Source: Ignavibacteriales bacterium (GTDB lineage: Bacteria > Bacteroidota > Ignavibacteria > UBA10030). From it: 49,456 nucleotides of DNA. The translations under genes were made by a program, and so were the position numbers. This document shows, piece by piece, positions 17,572 to 27,600 of this stretch. The notes under the pieces are model-generated. The model saw nothing but the letters and a program-made list of their open reading frames with translations. It ran no database searches and was not told the origin of the DNA. Positions within the stretch are counted from its first letter, which is position 1, and every line of letters starts with the position of its first letter. Where the stretch lies: assembly GCA_026390595.1 (NCBI GenBank), contig JAPLFQ010000013.1, positions 1 to 49,456 on the forward strand. The letters are read 5' to 3'.

Positions 17572-19484
17572 TACTTGTAGCTCCTTTGTGACGGTTTCAC
17601 GTACTCGAACGTCAGTTGCTCTTTATTCAGGATCGGCTTCTTGCCAACGCCCGTAAACTCCCACGCTGCTACATAAGAGAATTTCTTGTCGTTCCGCTGG
17701 GCTTCCCCTTCTACCGTCTGGTGTTCCTCACGGAAATGACCGCCGCATGATTCCTCGCGATGCAGCGCATCGTAGGCAAGCAGCTCGCCAAGTTCAAGGA
17801 AATCGGCTACTCTTCCGGCCCGTTCCAGTTCTGCGTTCAGATCGTCCGATGCTCCAACGACTTTCACGTTCTTCCAGAACTCTTCGCGCACCGCAGGGAT
17901 CTCCTTGAGAGCCTTCTGAAGGCTGGTCTTGTTTCTTCCCATGCCCACGTTGTCCCACATGATCTTCCCCAATTCACGGTGAAACTCTTCCACGGTCTTC
18001 TTGCCATTGATCGACATCAGCTTCCTGATCAATTCATCGACATCCGCCTGCGTCTTCTTGAACGCGTCGTCATCTGTTTTCACCGGTTTGAATTTCGTGG
18101 AGGCCAGATAGTCCCCCATCGTGTACGGGATGATGAAATACCCGTCTGCAAGCCCCTGCATCAGCGCGCTCGCTCCGAGACGGTTCGCGCCGTGATCGGA
18201 GAAGTTCGCCTCGCCGAGCACGAACAAACCGGGGATCGAGCTCATCAGGTTATAGTCCACCCACAGCCCGCCCATCGTGTAGTGCACCGCGGGATAGATC
18301 CGCATGGGAGCCTGGTACGGATTTTCCGCCGTGATCTCATGATACATGTCGAACAGGTTCCCGTACCGCTCTTCAATCACGTGCTTTCCAAGTCGATTGA
18401 TGGATTCGGCAAAATCAAGATACACTGCAAGCTTGGTCGGGCCGACGCCAAATCCCTTGTCGCACATTTCTTTTGCCCGGCGGGACGCCACGTCGCGTGG
18501 CACGAGATTTCCAAACGACGGATACATCCGCTCGAGATAGTAGTCGCGTTCTTCTTCCGGAATATCCTGCGGCTTGCGCGTGTCGCCCTTCGCCTTCGGC
18601 ACCCAGATGCGTCCGTCGTTGCGAAGGCTCTCGCTCATCAGCGTGAGCTTCGACTGGTAATCGCCGCTCTGCGGGATGCACGTCGGATGGATTTGCGTGA
18701 AGCATGGATTTGCGAACGCAGCGCCCTTCTTGTGTGCGCGCCAGATCGCGGTCGCGTTGCTGGCTTTCGCCATCGTGGAAAGATAAAAGGTGTTTCCATA
18801 TCCGCCGGTTGCAAGTACCACCGCGTTGGCGGCATAGGTTTCGAGTTTTCCCGTCACAAGGTCGCGGACCACAATGCCGCGCGCCTGTCCGTCGACCAGA
18901 ACAAGATCGAGCATCTCGCGACGCGGGAAGAACTTCACCGTCCCGGCCTTGACCTGCCGGCTCATCGCAGAATACGCGCCGAGCAGAAGCTGCTGGCCCG
19001 TCTGACCCCGTGCATAGAACGTACGGGAAACCTGTGCGCCTCCGAACGACCGGTTGTCGAGGTAGCCCGAGTAGTCGCGGGCAAACGGGACACCCTGCCC
19101 AACACACTGATCGATGATGCTGCCGCTGACCTGCGCGAGGCGGTAGACGTTCGCTTCACGCGCGCGGTAGTCACCGCCTTTGACGGTATCATAGAACAGA
19201 CGCCAGATGCTGTCACCGTCGTTCGCGTAATTCTTCGGAGCATTGATTCCCCCCTGGGCAGCGATGCTGTGAGCCCGGCGGGGCGATTCGTGATAGGAAA
19301 AGGAGAGGACGTTGTATCCAAGTTCACCCAGGCTCGCAGCAGCCGAAGCACCGGCCAGACCCGTTCCAACCACGATGACCGAATACTTGCGCCTGTTGGA
19401 AGGATTGACCAGCTTCATTGCGAAGCGGTGATTGTCCCATTGCTTCTCTATCGGACCAGATGGTATCTTTGAGTCAAGCTTCAT
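17571..19484 (-). CDS. sdhA: succinate dehydrogenase/fumarate reductase flavoprotein subunit
   Basis: 637 residues, usual for the long SdhA found with single-cytochrome complexes. The FAD-binding Rossmann motif is [15 protein letters not shown] (about residue 37) and the covalent-FAD histidine lies in the [14 protein letters not shown] region. Substrate-binding residues are in QIHPTC and the catalytic region around [11 protein letters not shown], and a [16 protein letters not shown] motif lies near residue 430. It interconverts succinate and fumarate on the cytoplasmic face. It lies between sdhC (55-base gap) and sdhB (1-base overlap). Confidence 0.96.
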   Translation of the reverse strand: MKLDSKIPSGPIEKQWDNHRFAMKLVNPSNRRKYSVIVVGTGLAGASAAASLGELGYNVLSFSYHESPRRAHSIAAQGGINAPKNYANDGDSIWRLFYDTVKGGDYRAREANVYRLAQVSGSIIDQCVGQGVPFARDYSGYLDNRSFGGAQVSRTFYARGQTGQQLLLGAYSAMSRQVKAGTVKFFPRREMLDLVLVDGQARGIVVRDLVTGKLETYAANAVVLATGGYGNTFYLSTMAKASNATAIWRAHKKGAAFANPCFTQIHPTCIPQSGDYQSKLTLMSESLRNDGRIWVPKAKGDTRKPQDIPEEERDYYLERMYPSFGNLVPRDVASRRAKEMCDKGFGVGPTKLAVYLDFAESINRLGKHVIEERYGNLFDMYHEITAENPYQAPMRIYPAVHYTMGGLWVDYNLMSSIPGLFVLGEANFSDHGANRLGASALMQGLADGYFIIPYTMGDYLASTKFKPVKTDDDAFKKTQADVDELIRKLMSINGKKTVEEFHRELGKIMWDNVGMGRNKTSLQKALKEIPAVREEFWKNVKVVGASDDLNAELERAGRVADFLELGELLAYDALHREESCGGHFREEHQTVEGEAQRNDKKFSYVAAWEFTGVGKKPILNKEQLTFEYVKPSQRSYK

Positions 19485-19539
19485 TGGTTGTAGCTCCCAT
19501 TGCGATGGTCAACATTCGGGCGACACGGCATCGACGCGT

Positions 19540-20202
19540 TTACTTGAACCAGAGGAAATATGCCGGCATAGCGGCAAATGCGAGCGGAATGAACAGCCAG
19601 AATATCACCGCCACGCTGTCAATGAGCCACTTGTAGCGCTTGTCGCTCAGGCCCAGGGTCTGAAATCCCGACTGGAATCCGTGCCTGAGATGGAAGGCGA
19701 GAAAAACCAGCGCGACAAGATAGAACAGGCCATAGACCGGATCGGCGAACGCGGCGGCCACGAGATCGTAGTTCGATTGCGGCGCAGCAGCCCAGAACCG
19801 GTTTGGCACCCAGAAGGTCTTCAGGTGCACGACGAGGAAGAAACCCACGAGGCTGGCACTCGCAGTCAGCATCGGGGTCCTGGAGGTAAACGTCGTATTG
19901 TCCTTCAGCTGGTACATCTCATATCCAACCGGACGGGACGCGCGGTTCTTCAGCCACACCACGACGCCGCTGATCACGTGAGCAATCAGACCGGCGAACA
20001 GCACGATCTCGATCACTCGAATGAACGGGTTCGTGGACATGAACTCCGAGTAGCGATTATATGTCTCTCCACCGTCATGCTTGAAGATGAACAGGTTGAT
20101 CACGAGGTGGACGACAAGGAAGGTGCAGAGGAAGAGCCCGCTCAGGCTCATGATGATCTTCTTGCCAACAGAAGACCGGTACAAGGCAGTGAATTTATTC
20201 AT
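19540..20202 (-). CDS. sdhC: succinate dehydrogenase cytochrome b subunit
   Basis: 220 residues with five hydrophobic helices and histidines in the membrane segments (for example LVVHLVINLFIFKHDGG and FLVVHLKTFW) that would bind two haems. This is the single-chain type-B cytochrome b558 anchor used by Bacteroidota-type succinate:quinone reductases, so no sdhD is expected. The start codon at 20200-20202 lies within the first of four 30-bp tandem repeats, so the ribosome-binding region is itself repeat sequence (GAAGAT just upstream, a weak match). Confidence 0.93.
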   Translation of the reverse strand: MNKFTALYRSSVGKKIIMSLSGLFLCTFLVVHLVINLFIFKHDGGETYNRYSEFMSTNPFIRVIEIVLFAGLIAHVISGVVVWLKNRASRPVGYEMYQLKDNTTFTSRTPMLTASASLVGFFLVVHLKTFWVPNRFWAAAPQSNYDLVAAAFADPVYGLFYLVALVFLAFHLRHGFQSGFQTLGLSDKRYKWLIDSVAVIFWLFIPLAFAAMPAYFLWFK

Positions 20203-20320
20203 AGATCTTCGATAATGTGATAAATCGAATATTGAGCTTCGGTAATGTGATAAATCGAATATTGAGCTTCGGTAATGTGATAAATCGAATATAGATCTTC
20301 GCTAATGTGATCATTCGGAT
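20201..20320. repeat. four tandem 30-bp repeats at the sdhC start
   Basis: Copies at 20201-20230, 20231-20260, 20261-20290 and 20291-20320. The two middle copies are identical (ATTGAGCTTCGGTAATGTGA plus TAAATCGAAT); the outer ones differ at a few bases. There are no spacers, so it is not a CRISPR array. The 30-bp period equals about three helical turns, fitting side-by-side binding of a regulator to the sdh promoter. It also keeps one reading frame open, which explains a spurious repetitive ORF. Confidence 0.92.
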
Positions 20321-20324
20321 GAAG

Positions 20325-20473
20325 TCACTCCCAGGTTTGTGCCGCGTATGTACCGAAGGTACCCGCGGTCGGCCAAACCGGGCAGGTGGTGTCAAAGAGT
20401 GGGTTCTGCTGGACCTTGATGTGCTCGATCAGCGTGTGGAGAGTGTAGAAAAGAATCCCTGAAAAAGCAATTC
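20325..20473 (-). pseudogene. coding-like 48-codon fragment without a start
   Basis: The minus-strand frame directly after the ftsX stop reads SGILFYTLHTLIEHIKVQQN and ends with AAQTWE before a TGA at 20325-20327. Third codon positions are strongly G/C like the neighbouring genes, so this looks like real coding sequence. No ATG, GTG or TTG start precedes it in frame except inside ftsX. I read it as the surviving 3' end of a lost gene, or a short peptide with an unusual start. The family is not recognised. Confidence 0.4.
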
Positions 20474-21361
20474 TCAATTCTTTTCGTGTACGACGCTTTC
20501 GGTGATAAAGCGGCGTATCGAAATGGCGCTTCCGACAAATCCAAGAATGCAGCCGACTACGACGACGATGCCGTAATACAGCGGTTTCACGCGCACGAAA
20601 TCCGCCAGTTCGGCGGAGATCCACCGCGCGAAGTATTCAAAAACGAGAAAAAGGATGGCCGCCGCAAGTGCGCCGCCGACAAAGCCCTGCACCAGCCCCT
20701 CGAGAATAAACGGCCCGCGGACGAACGATTTCGTCGCGCCGATGAGTTTCATCGTTTGAATGATCTTGCGTTTCGCATAAATGGCGAGTCGGATCGTATT
20801 GGCCACAAGAAAGACAGACGATATCGTTATAAAGAGGCCCATCCCAAACACGATCCAGAGAAACGTGGTGGCCCGGCGGTCGAGCATCTCCATGAGTGAC
20901 TTGCGGTAAATGACGTCTTCCACTCCCCTGATCTTCTTCGCAGCCTCATAGACTTCTTCAGCCCCTTTCGCAGTCCGATAGCCATCTTTCAAGAAGATCT
21001 TTACAGACGCCGGAAGCGGATTGAAATCGAGGACTTTATGAACATCTTCTCCAAACTCCTCTTTGAAGATTTTGGCCGCATCCTCCTTGGAAACGTATCT
21101 CACCTCACGGACGCCCGGGATCAGGGCGATGCTGTCACGCACGATCGATGTCTCGACCGGCGAGATGTAGTCAGCGAGGAACGCCTCCATCTCCACCTTC
21201 TCCCGCAGCGATTCGACGACAGTGTTGGCGTTGAGGACAAGAATGGCGAACGACCCGAGCAGGAGGAGCGAGGCGCAGATTGTCATAATGGCCGCGAACG
21301 TGGAGAGCTTCGCCCGACGGAATCCCGAAAATCCTTCACGAAATATGTAGCTCAGCTGCAT
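20474..21361 (-). CDS. ftsX: cell-division ABC transporter permease FtsX
   Basis: 295 residues with the FtsX plan: one N-terminal transmembrane helix, a periplasmic domain of about 110 residues (around REVRYVSKEDAAKIFKEEFG), then three more helices in an FtsX/MacB-type permease domain with ATKSFVRGPFILEG between them. FtsX works with the ATPase FtsE to activate cell-wall hydrolases at the division septum; ftsE is not in this window. The start is ATG 21359-21361. A TTG two codons upstream overlaps the pheA stop and is a possible alternative. Confidence 0.92.
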   Translation of the reverse strand: MQLSYIFREGFSGFRRAKLSTFAAIMTICASLLLLGSFAILVLNANTVVESLREKVEMEAFLADYISPVETSIVRDSIALIPGVREVRYVSKEDAAKIFKEEFGEDVHKVLDFNPLPASVKIFLKDGYRTAKGAEEVYEAAKKIRGVEDVIYRKSLMEMLDRRATTFLWIVFGMGLFITISSVFLVANTIRLAIYAKRKIIQTMKLIGATKSFVRGPFILEGLVQGFVGGALAAAILFLVFEYFARWISAELADFVRVKPLYYGIVVVVGCILGFVGSAISIRRFITESVVHEKN

Positions 21362-21363
21362 GG

Positions 21364-22194
21364 TCAACTCTTGATGGTTGATCCGAATGGATAGGCTCCG
21401 AGCACCCTCACGAATGTCGTGAGTTCATCGAGGTTCTTCAGCGCCTGACGCACCCTCGCCTCTGCGGGAGAGCCTTCGATATCGAGATAGAAGAGATACT
21501 CCCATGGTTTCCCCACGTGCGGGCGCGATTCGATCTTGAGCATGTTGATCTCTCTGAGCGCGAACACCGCAAGCGCTTTGAACAGAGCCCCCGGTGCGTC
21601 CTTCACCGCGAACACGAGGGATGTCTTCTCTTCGCTCTTCGCGGGGCCCTTCGCGGCGGAAAGGACAATAAACCGGGTAAAGTTGTGATGGTTGCTTTCG
21701 ACGTTCCGTTTGAGAATCGACAAACCGTACGTGCGGGCCGCGCGGGCACTCGCAAGCGCAGCCGCGTCCCTTCTCCCTTCATCGCGAATCATCTTGGCGG
21801 ATCCGGCGGTATCGTAGTAGGCAACGACGCTGACGGCCTTCAGGGAGCGGAGATACTCTTCACACTGCCCGAGCGCCTGCGAATGAGAGTACACAGAACG
21901 GATATCCTTCGCCTTCACTCCCGGCAGGACCATCATGTGGAGCTGAATCCGGAGTTTGAGCTCGCCGATAATGTGCAGCTTGTGGCGCAGGAGAAGATCG
22001 TAGTTCTGGTGGACGCTGCCAAAGACCGAATTCTCGATCGGAACGACGCCGAACCCTGACGGGTGTGCCGAAGCGAATTCGAAGACATCTTTGAAGCTCT
22101 GCTTGGGAAGCAGCTTCGCCCGGGGACCGAAGAAACTGCGCGCGGCTTCTTCGCTGAATGCGCCGGGTTCGCCCTGATATGCGACTTTCACCAT
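21364..22194 (-). CDS. pheA: prephenate dehydratase
   Basis: 276 residues, the size of the monofunctional enzyme. The catalytic domain (1-180) starts with VAYQGEPGAFSEEAA and contains the TRF motif in HHNFTRFIVLS. The regulatory ACT domain (about 195-270) has the ESRP motif that binds phenylalanine (KIESRPHVGKPWEYLFYLD). It converts prephenate to phenylpyruvate in phenylalanine synthesis. It is packed tightly between a lipoprotein gene (12-base gap) and ftsX. Confidence 0.96.
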   Translation of the reverse strand: MVKVAYQGEPGAFSEEAARSFFGPRAKLLPKQSFKDVFEFASAHPSGFGVVPIENSVFGSVHQNYDLLLRHKLHIIGELKLRIQLHMMVLPGVKAKDIRSVYSHSQALGQCEEYLRSLKAVSVVAYYDTAGSAKMIRDEGRRDAAALASARAARTYGLSILKRNVESNHHNFTRFIVLSAAKGPAKSEEKTSLVFAVKDAPGALFKALAVFALREINMLKIESRPHVGKPWEYLFYLDIEGSPAEARVRQALKNLDELTTFVRVLGAYPFGSTIKS

Positions 22195-22206
22195 GGTCGT
22201 GTTCGG

Positions 22207-22713
22207 TTAGAAATTTGATTCATCCCGCCAGCGAACGATTTGCCACGGCTTCGTCGGATTGGAACGGGCCAATGCGAGCGTGGCATACCCATCGATGCGG
22301 GGGTTGTCGCCAGGATTAAATGTGACCGTGAGATTGAAATTGCGGCTCACGCTTGCGTGCAGGTTCATGGAATCGCTGGAGACCGCGATGATGTTGTTCC
22401 ACACGAGATCGAGCCGCTGCACGTTCATGAACAGTCCGCGCGTCGTCTGCATTTCTTCATCTCTTCCCCACGTCATTTCGACGCCGCGGTCGTAGTCCGT
22501 GAAGACGAATGAAAACTCGGAACTCAGCAGCTGGCCGTAGATCGTCGTGTCACGAAACGTGTACGCATACTTCATGTTCTGAAACACTCCGTCGATCGTC
22601 GCCGGGTCGCCCAGGATGGAACTCCCCTCCTGCAGATTTTCGTCCAACCCCGGCGCGAAAGGATTGCAGGAGGTGAACAGGAACAGAATCAGAATACTGG
22701 CTACCAATCTCAT
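22207..22713 (-). CDS. lipoprotein of unknown function
   Basis: 168 residues. The lipoprotein signal ends in a lipobox LFTSC (residues 11-15). The mature part has an alpha helix then several beta strands ending in PWQIVRWRDE, suggesting a small NTF2-like fold. The gene at 22813-23412 shares this plan (lipobox, FSNM-type helix, strands, final W-x-I-W-R-W), so the two appear paralogous. Function is unknown; it lies in the run from ybaB/recR to pheA/ftsX. Confidence 0.8.
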   Translation of the reverse strand: MRLVASILILFLFTSCNPFAPGLDENLQEGSSILGDPATIDGVFQNMKYAYTFRDTTIYGQLLSSEFSFVFTDYDRGVEMTWGRDEEMQTTRGLFMNVQRLDLVWNNIIAVSSDSMNLHASVSRNFNLTVTFNPGDNPRIDGYATLALARSNPTKPWQIVRWRDESNF

Positions 22714-22739
22714 GAGACCCTGAACATCCGCTGATCGAG

Positions 22740-22812
22740 GTTAGGAATACAGAAGTCAGGAGTCAGAATCTTTGATTCTGTCTTCTGGATTCTGTTTTCT
22801 GGATTCTGCATT
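22740..22812. repeat. short tandem/palindromic ATTCTG-rich spacer
   Basis: Between the two lipoprotein genes the sequence contains the inverted repeat AGAATCTTTGATTCT (22767-22781) and three near copies of TCTTCTGGATTCTG. It has low complexity and no coding potential. Confidence 0.6.
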
Positions 22813-23412
22813 CTATTGCCCAAACTCGCCTTTTAGATCGCTCCACGTGAAGCTGCTTGTTCCGGTCGGCACATCGATCCATCGCCAGATGACCCAGTTT
22901 CTTGACCGGTCGGCGAGCAGGAGGAACTGCGCCTTCCCTGTCGCCTGCTTCGGGACGCTCGCCACGGAGTGCGAAGCGGTGAGCGTGTATGTCGCCTCGT
23001 ACTGGGCGGAATCCGATTGAATGCTCTGCACAGTCAGCGTCTGAAACACGAGCGATGCAGCCGATCCGCTGGGTATTTTCGAGCGGAGGTTTTCGAAATA
23101 CTGCTGCTCGGATTGCCTGTTCCAGAAGAGAAATGCGCCGCCATATTTGACTTTCGCCTGTGGTGTCGGCTCGAAACTGAAGCCCCGTCCAGCAGCCGAC
23201 GAATCGGCAAACGACTTGAGATAGTTGAGAGAATTCAGATCACGGAACGCATTCGACATGTTCGAGAACACGAGCGATGGCTCCGTTGCAGGTGTGTAAC
23301 TGGAGCTCGACTGCGTTGGCGGTTCAGGCGGCCTCGTCTCAAAGATGTTGCAGCTGAAGAACGTCGCTGCAATCCACAGGCCGAGCATCGGCAATCGGGT
23401 CTGCACATTCAC
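22813..23412 (-). CDS. lipoprotein of unknown function
   Basis: 199 residues with a signal peptide and probable lipobox TFFSC (residues 17-21), a proline/serine-rich tether (PPEPPTQSSSS), then a soluble domain that resembles the lipoprotein at 22207-22713 and ends near WVIWRWIDVPTG. It is probably attached to the outer membrane. It lies 31 bases after recR in the same direction. Confidence 0.8.
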   Translation of the reverse strand: MNVQTRLPMLGLWIAATFFSCNIFETRPPEPPTQSSSSYTPATEPSLVFSNMSNAFRDLNSLNYLKSFADSSAAGRGFSFEPTPQAKVKYGGAFLFWNRQSEQQYFENLRSKIPSGSAASLVFQTLTVQSIQSDSAQYEATYTLTASHSVASVPKQATGKAQFLLLADRSRNWVIWRWIDVPTGTSSFTWSDLKGEFGQ

Positions 23413-23443
23413 GTTCGTGTCCTGATGTGCGAGGGGTTCCGCT

Positions 23444-24043
23444 TCAAACAGCGACCCGCCCTTCCAGCGCCCGGCTCAGCGTCGCCTCATCGGCAAACTC
23501 GAGGTCCGTCCCGATCGGCAGGCCGCGCGCAATGCGGGTTATCTTCATCCCCAGAGGCTTGAGCAGTTTCGAGAGGTAGAGCGTTGTCGCTTCCCCCTCA
23601 ACATTCGGGTTCAAGGCCAGAATAATCTCTTCGACGCCCGCGTCGCTCACCCGGTGGAGGAGTTCCCTGATCCTGAGGTCTTCCGGGCCAATTCCATCAA
23701 GCGGAGAGAGCGCTCCCCCCAGAACATGATAGAGGCCTCTGAACTCGTTTGTTCGCTCAAGCGCCAGGACATCTGTCGGTTCTTCGACGACACATACGAG
23801 CGTCCGATCGCGTTTCGTGTTGGAACAGATCGGGCACGGGTCGGCTTCCGTGATGTTGGAACAGATCGTGCAGTATTTCACCTTGTCCTTCACATTGACA
23901 AGGGCGCGGGCGAGCGTGACGACTTCTTCCCTCTGCATCTTCACAATATAGAGGGCGAGCCGGTGCGCTGTCTTCCGGCCTATGCCGGGGAGCTGGGAAA
24001 ATTGCTCGGCGAGCTGTTCTACTGATTCAGCAGTGAATATCAA
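23444..24043 (-). CDS. recR: recombination mediator RecR
   Basis: 199 residues, the family length. A helix-hairpin-helix region ([15 protein letters not shown], about residue 18), a four-cysteine zinc finger (CTICSN...CPIC, about 57-72), and a Toprim domain ([14 protein letters not shown], then [12 protein letters not shown]) are all present. With RecO and RecF it loads RecA at gaps in damaged DNA. It follows ybaB, the usual ybaB-recR pairing in bacteria. Confidence 0.97.
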   Translation of the reverse strand: MIFTAESVEQLAEQFSQLPGIGRKTAHRLALYIVKMQREEVVTLARALVNVKDKVKYCTICSNITEADPCPICSNTKRDRTLVCVVEEPTDVLALERTNEFRGLYHVLGGALSPLDGIGPEDLRIRELLHRVSDAGVEEIILALNPNVEGEATTLYLSKLLKPLGMKITRIARGLPIGTDLEFADEATLSRALEGRVAV

Positions 24044-24083
24044 GCCTTTGATTCCTTGTTGTTCAATCGCGCAGTGTGGAAGA

Positions 24084-24174
24084 CGAACCGCTAAGGCCGC
24101 TAAGAGCGCAAAGCGCTGGAGTCTGCATGAACTCGGAATTCTTCAGTTATTTCTTGGCGTTCTTGGCGGTTTGA
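24084..24174. repeat. long inverted repeat between ybaB and recR
   Basis: The left arm GAACCGCTAAGGCCGCTAAG (from 24084) pairs with a right arm TTCTTGGCGTTCTTGGCGGTTT (24151-24172), with about 15 of 19 bases complementary and a central loop of about 38 bases. The CGCTAAG/CGCAAAG wording also occurs in the inverted repeat at 40513-40625, so these are probably members of one family of miniature elements. Confidence 0.75.
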
Positions 24175-24187
24175 TTCTAATCTTTAT

Positions 24188-24532
24188 CTAGAAGCCAGGG
24201 ATGTTGAGCCCGGGAATATTCGGCATCATGCCACCGGTCACTTTTTGCATCTCCTGCTGGGCCATCGCCCCCGCGCTCTCGAGCGCCTTGTTGGTGGCGG
24301 CGACGACGAGATCTTCGAGCATTTCCTTCTCTTCGGGGTTGACGACCTCTTTTTCGATTTCGATCTTGATGATCTGCTGTTTGCCGTTGGCGGTGACTTT
24401 CACCATTCCTCCCCCGGCTTCTGCAACCACGGTCTTGAGCTCAAGCTCAGCCTGGACCTGGGCCATTTTGTCCTGCATTTTCTGCAGCTGCTTCATCATC
24501 CCCTGCATGTTCGGCATGCCACCCTTCATCAT
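24188..24532 (-). CDS. ybaB: YbaB/EbfC nucleoid-associated protein
   Basis: 114 residues from the ATG at 24530-24532. A methionine-rich N-terminus ([20 protein letters not shown]) leads into the dimerising helix, followed by the beta sheet with [15 protein letters not shown] and a C-terminal helix. It binds DNA as a dimer. The start was chosen because GGGAG stands 7 bases upstream and because the promoter at 24576-24604 gives a leader of only about 37 bases; longer frames would start inside that promoter. Confidence 0.93.
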   Translation of the reverse strand: MMKGGMPNMQGMMKQLQKMQDKMAQVQAELELKTVVAEAGGGMVKVTANGKQQIIKIEIEKEVVNPEEKEMLEDLVVAATNKALESAGAMAQQEMQKVTGGMMPNIPGLNIPGF

Positions 24533-24575
24533 AGATGCTCCCATTCGAAAGAGAAAATTGATCCAATTTTGAAGC

Positions 24576-24604
24576 AATATAGTCTGAAATGCGAGGAATG
24601 TCAA
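24576..24604 (-). promoter_or_regulatory. sigma70-type promoter for ybaB-recR operon
   Basis: Minus strand TTGACA (24599-24604), a 17-base spacer, then TATATT (24576-24581), near-consensus in both boxes. It probably drives ybaB, recR and possibly the lipoproteins, pheA and ftsX downstream, all on the same strand with short gaps apart from the repeat at 24084-24174. Confidence 0.78.
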
Positions 24605-24616
24605 CGAGACAGGACA

Positions 24617-24661
24617 GGGGAAGGAGGATCATCCGGAATGAATCCCGGGTCCGCCTTCCCC
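24617..24661 (-). terminator. hairpin between hybrid kinase and ybaB promoter
   Basis: GGGGAAGGAGG (24617-24627) pairs with CCGCCTTCCCC (24651-24661) with a single mismatch. It lies 30 bases past the stop of the large kinase at 24694 and before the ybaB promoter. The T-run on the minus strand is poor, so termination may be partial. Confidence 0.55.
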
Positions 24662-24693
24662 TCGTGCAATATGAAGGGATTGGAAATGTAAAC

Positions 24694-27600
24694 TTACTCT
24701 TTCTGTGGAAGGAAATCGCGGATAAGTTCCCTCAGCTTGTCATACCGGTACGGTTTCTGGATAAAGCCTGTCAGTCCGAGCTCGCGAAGGTCATCCGACA
24801 CCTCCGTTTCGCTGTAGCCTGAAGAGAGGATCACCTTCACATCGGGATTCACACCTTTGAGCAGCCGGAACGTTTGCTTCCCGCCGATACCTGGCATCGA
24901 CAGATCGAGCAGGACGAGGTCTATTTCGCCGGGTTGAGACTCGTACGATCGCAGCCCCTCTTCGCCGTTCGCTGCCAGAAGTGTTTTGATGCCGGCATCT
25001 TCCAGCATGTCCTTGACAACATCGCGGACCGGCTCTTCGTCGTCGATGAGGAGTACGCAACCTTTGTAGCGCTGAAGCGCCGCCCGCTCGCTGCCGGAAA
25101 CCGGCACCGGACGTTGATCGGCGCTGACCGGAAAAATGATCTTGAATGAGGTCCCCCGGCCGGCTTCGCTTTCGACGCGGAGGCCGCCGTGGTGCCCTTT
25201 CACGATGCCGATCACAGCTGACAGACCCAGGCCGCGGCCCGTCACTTTCGTGGTAAAGAACGGGTCGAAGATCTTTCGCAGCGTCTCCGCTGCCATCCCG
25301 ACACCATCGTCCGACACTTCCAGAAGAACGAACTCTCCCGGCGTCAACGCGCCCGTGGCGCGGGTCCACTGATCGACGGCCCTCGGAATTATTGTTTCCA
25401 CCGACGTGCGCAGAAATATCTTCCCCGACCGGTCTCCCACCGCTTCCGACGCATTGATGATCAGGTTCATCACAACCTGTTGCAGTTGTCCCGCATCCGC
25501 ATCGATCAATGGCAGGTCCATTGCAAGATCCTCGTGCAGCGTCAGACCCTTGGGAATTGCCAGTTCCAGGAACCTGAGGTTCTCCTTGAGCAGCACATTC
25601 AAATCGAGCGGGCGGACATCGAACTTTCCTTTGCCCGAGTACGCGAGCAACTGCCGCGTCAGCTCCGCAGCGCGGTGAGCCGCGTGTTCGGCTTTTGAGA
25701 CATTGCCAAAAGCGGGACTGTCTTTGGGAATCCGGCTCATCGCTAACGACGTCTGGCCGAGCATCGCCTGCAGGAGGTTGTTGAAATCGTGCGCGATGCC
25801 GCCGGCCAGCACGCCCAGGCTCTCCGTCTTCTGCGAATGTCTGATCGCCTCTTCCGCCCTCTTTCTCTCTGTAATGTCCCGGTACATTCCCTGGATAGCG
25901 GGTCTCCCCTTCCACTCGAGGTAGGCAACTGAGACATCGAGGTCAACATACGAGCCGTCACGCCGCATGCCGCGCAATTCGTATCGCGAGGGTGCGGTTT
26001 CCCCGCTATGATACCGACGGAGTCGTTCCTCGACCACAATTCTGCTCTCGGGCGCAACGATCGAAAGCAGGCTAAAACCTTCGCTCAGCGCCTCCGCACT
26101 CGAATATCCGAAGAGCTCTTCCCATGCCCGGTTTACGAACATCAGGCGGTCGTTCTGCAACATATAGACCGGATCGGAAGATTGTTCGATGAGCGATTTG
26201 TACATCTTTTCCGATTCCTGCAGGGCCTCTTCAGCCCGCCTGCGCGCTGTGACATCCATCGCAACACCGATGGCACCCACGATTTCACCAGAACTGTTAT
26301 GAAGATGCGTGTAGTGCGTTTCGAACACAATGGGCCCGATCGAAACCACGCCAGCTACTGCTTCACCCGCCAACGCCCGACGAATCTGGTCAAGGGCTTC
26401 CGGAAATTCTCTGTATACATCATACACGGACTTTCCAACCACTTCCCCCGGCTTCAATCCCAGTGCACTCAATCCTCTTCCTTCTGACAGCGTGAACATG
26501 CCCTGCTGGTTGACTGAGAAAAGGACTACAGGCATGTGGGCAACGACCGTCCTCAGCCGCTGCTCGCTCTCCCGCAGGGCGATTTCCGCCAGGTACCGCT
26601 GCGTGACATCCCGGGAGGCGACATGGATCTCCATCGCCTCGCCCATCCCGCCATCCGCCACGAGCTGACTCGACGATTCGAACCAGATCCACGAACCGTC
26701 CTTCCTTACCACACGAAACAGAAACGGCGAGGATGCCTTCGTCTCGAGTTGGCGTCTGTGGTGGTCTTCCACAATCTGTTTGTCATCGGGGTGAACAAAA
26801 TCGTAGGCAGACCGGCCAACGACTTCCTCGGGTTCCCACCCGAGCAGTGTGCGGGACGAAGGTGACACATACAGATAGCGCCCTTCGAGATCGTGGCGGG
26901 AAATCATGTCTGTTGAGTGTTCGGCAAGGAGACGGAATTGTTTTTCGCGTTCACGCAGAATGTCTTCTGCCGTTCTCCGATGGGCGATCTCCGCCTCCAT
27001 CTCACGATGCAGACCCCTGAGGTTATCGGTCATCTCATTGAAAGTTTCTCCCAGCAGCGAGACCTCATCTTCCAGTTCTGCAGTATCGACGGTAGCGCTG
27101 AAATCCCCTTTTCCCACCTGTCGGGCCGCATGGGTGAGCTTGCTCATGGGTCGCCCCACGAGTATCCAGATAACAAGTCCGGCAACCGCGCAGATGAAGA
27201 GAATGCTGACACCGAGTCTTGCATAGATCCCCTCCTGCAGATCTATCAACGCGTGATCGACCATCTTCCGCCCCTGCACTGCGATCACGCGGTCGCGGGT
27301 GCCTTGAATGGGAACATAGCCGAAAGCAAACTGGCCCTGTGCATCGATACCCATGCCGGTCTTTCCATTCAGCATTTTTTCGACCTGCGTCGCAGTGAAA
27401 TCTTCGGCAACGTTCCTCCCGATTTTGCTCGAGTCTATATGGTCCCGGTAGGTTCCAATGCTGTCGATAACAAAAAGCGTTTGACTGGAGGATTTGCGAT
27501 GAAAGAGTTCCTGATGAGATTGCCGAAATCCATATCGATGGACTTCACTCGCTATGATGCGCGCTATTTCACGCTGTTTGCCCCCTTCCGCTCCCAGAAG

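Noticed and set aside
17760-19472. 570-residue plus-strand ORF
   Set aside because: It is the antisense shadow of sdhA, whose cofactor motifs and family match are clear.
20201-20320. CRISPR array
   Set aside because: Four 30-bp units follow each other without spacers and there are no cas genes; it is a tandem repeat.
20195-20395. Repetitive protein with a 10-residue unit (IRFITLPKLN)
   Set aside because: The frame is open only because 30 bp is a multiple of three; it overlaps the sdhC start and has no ribosome-binding site.
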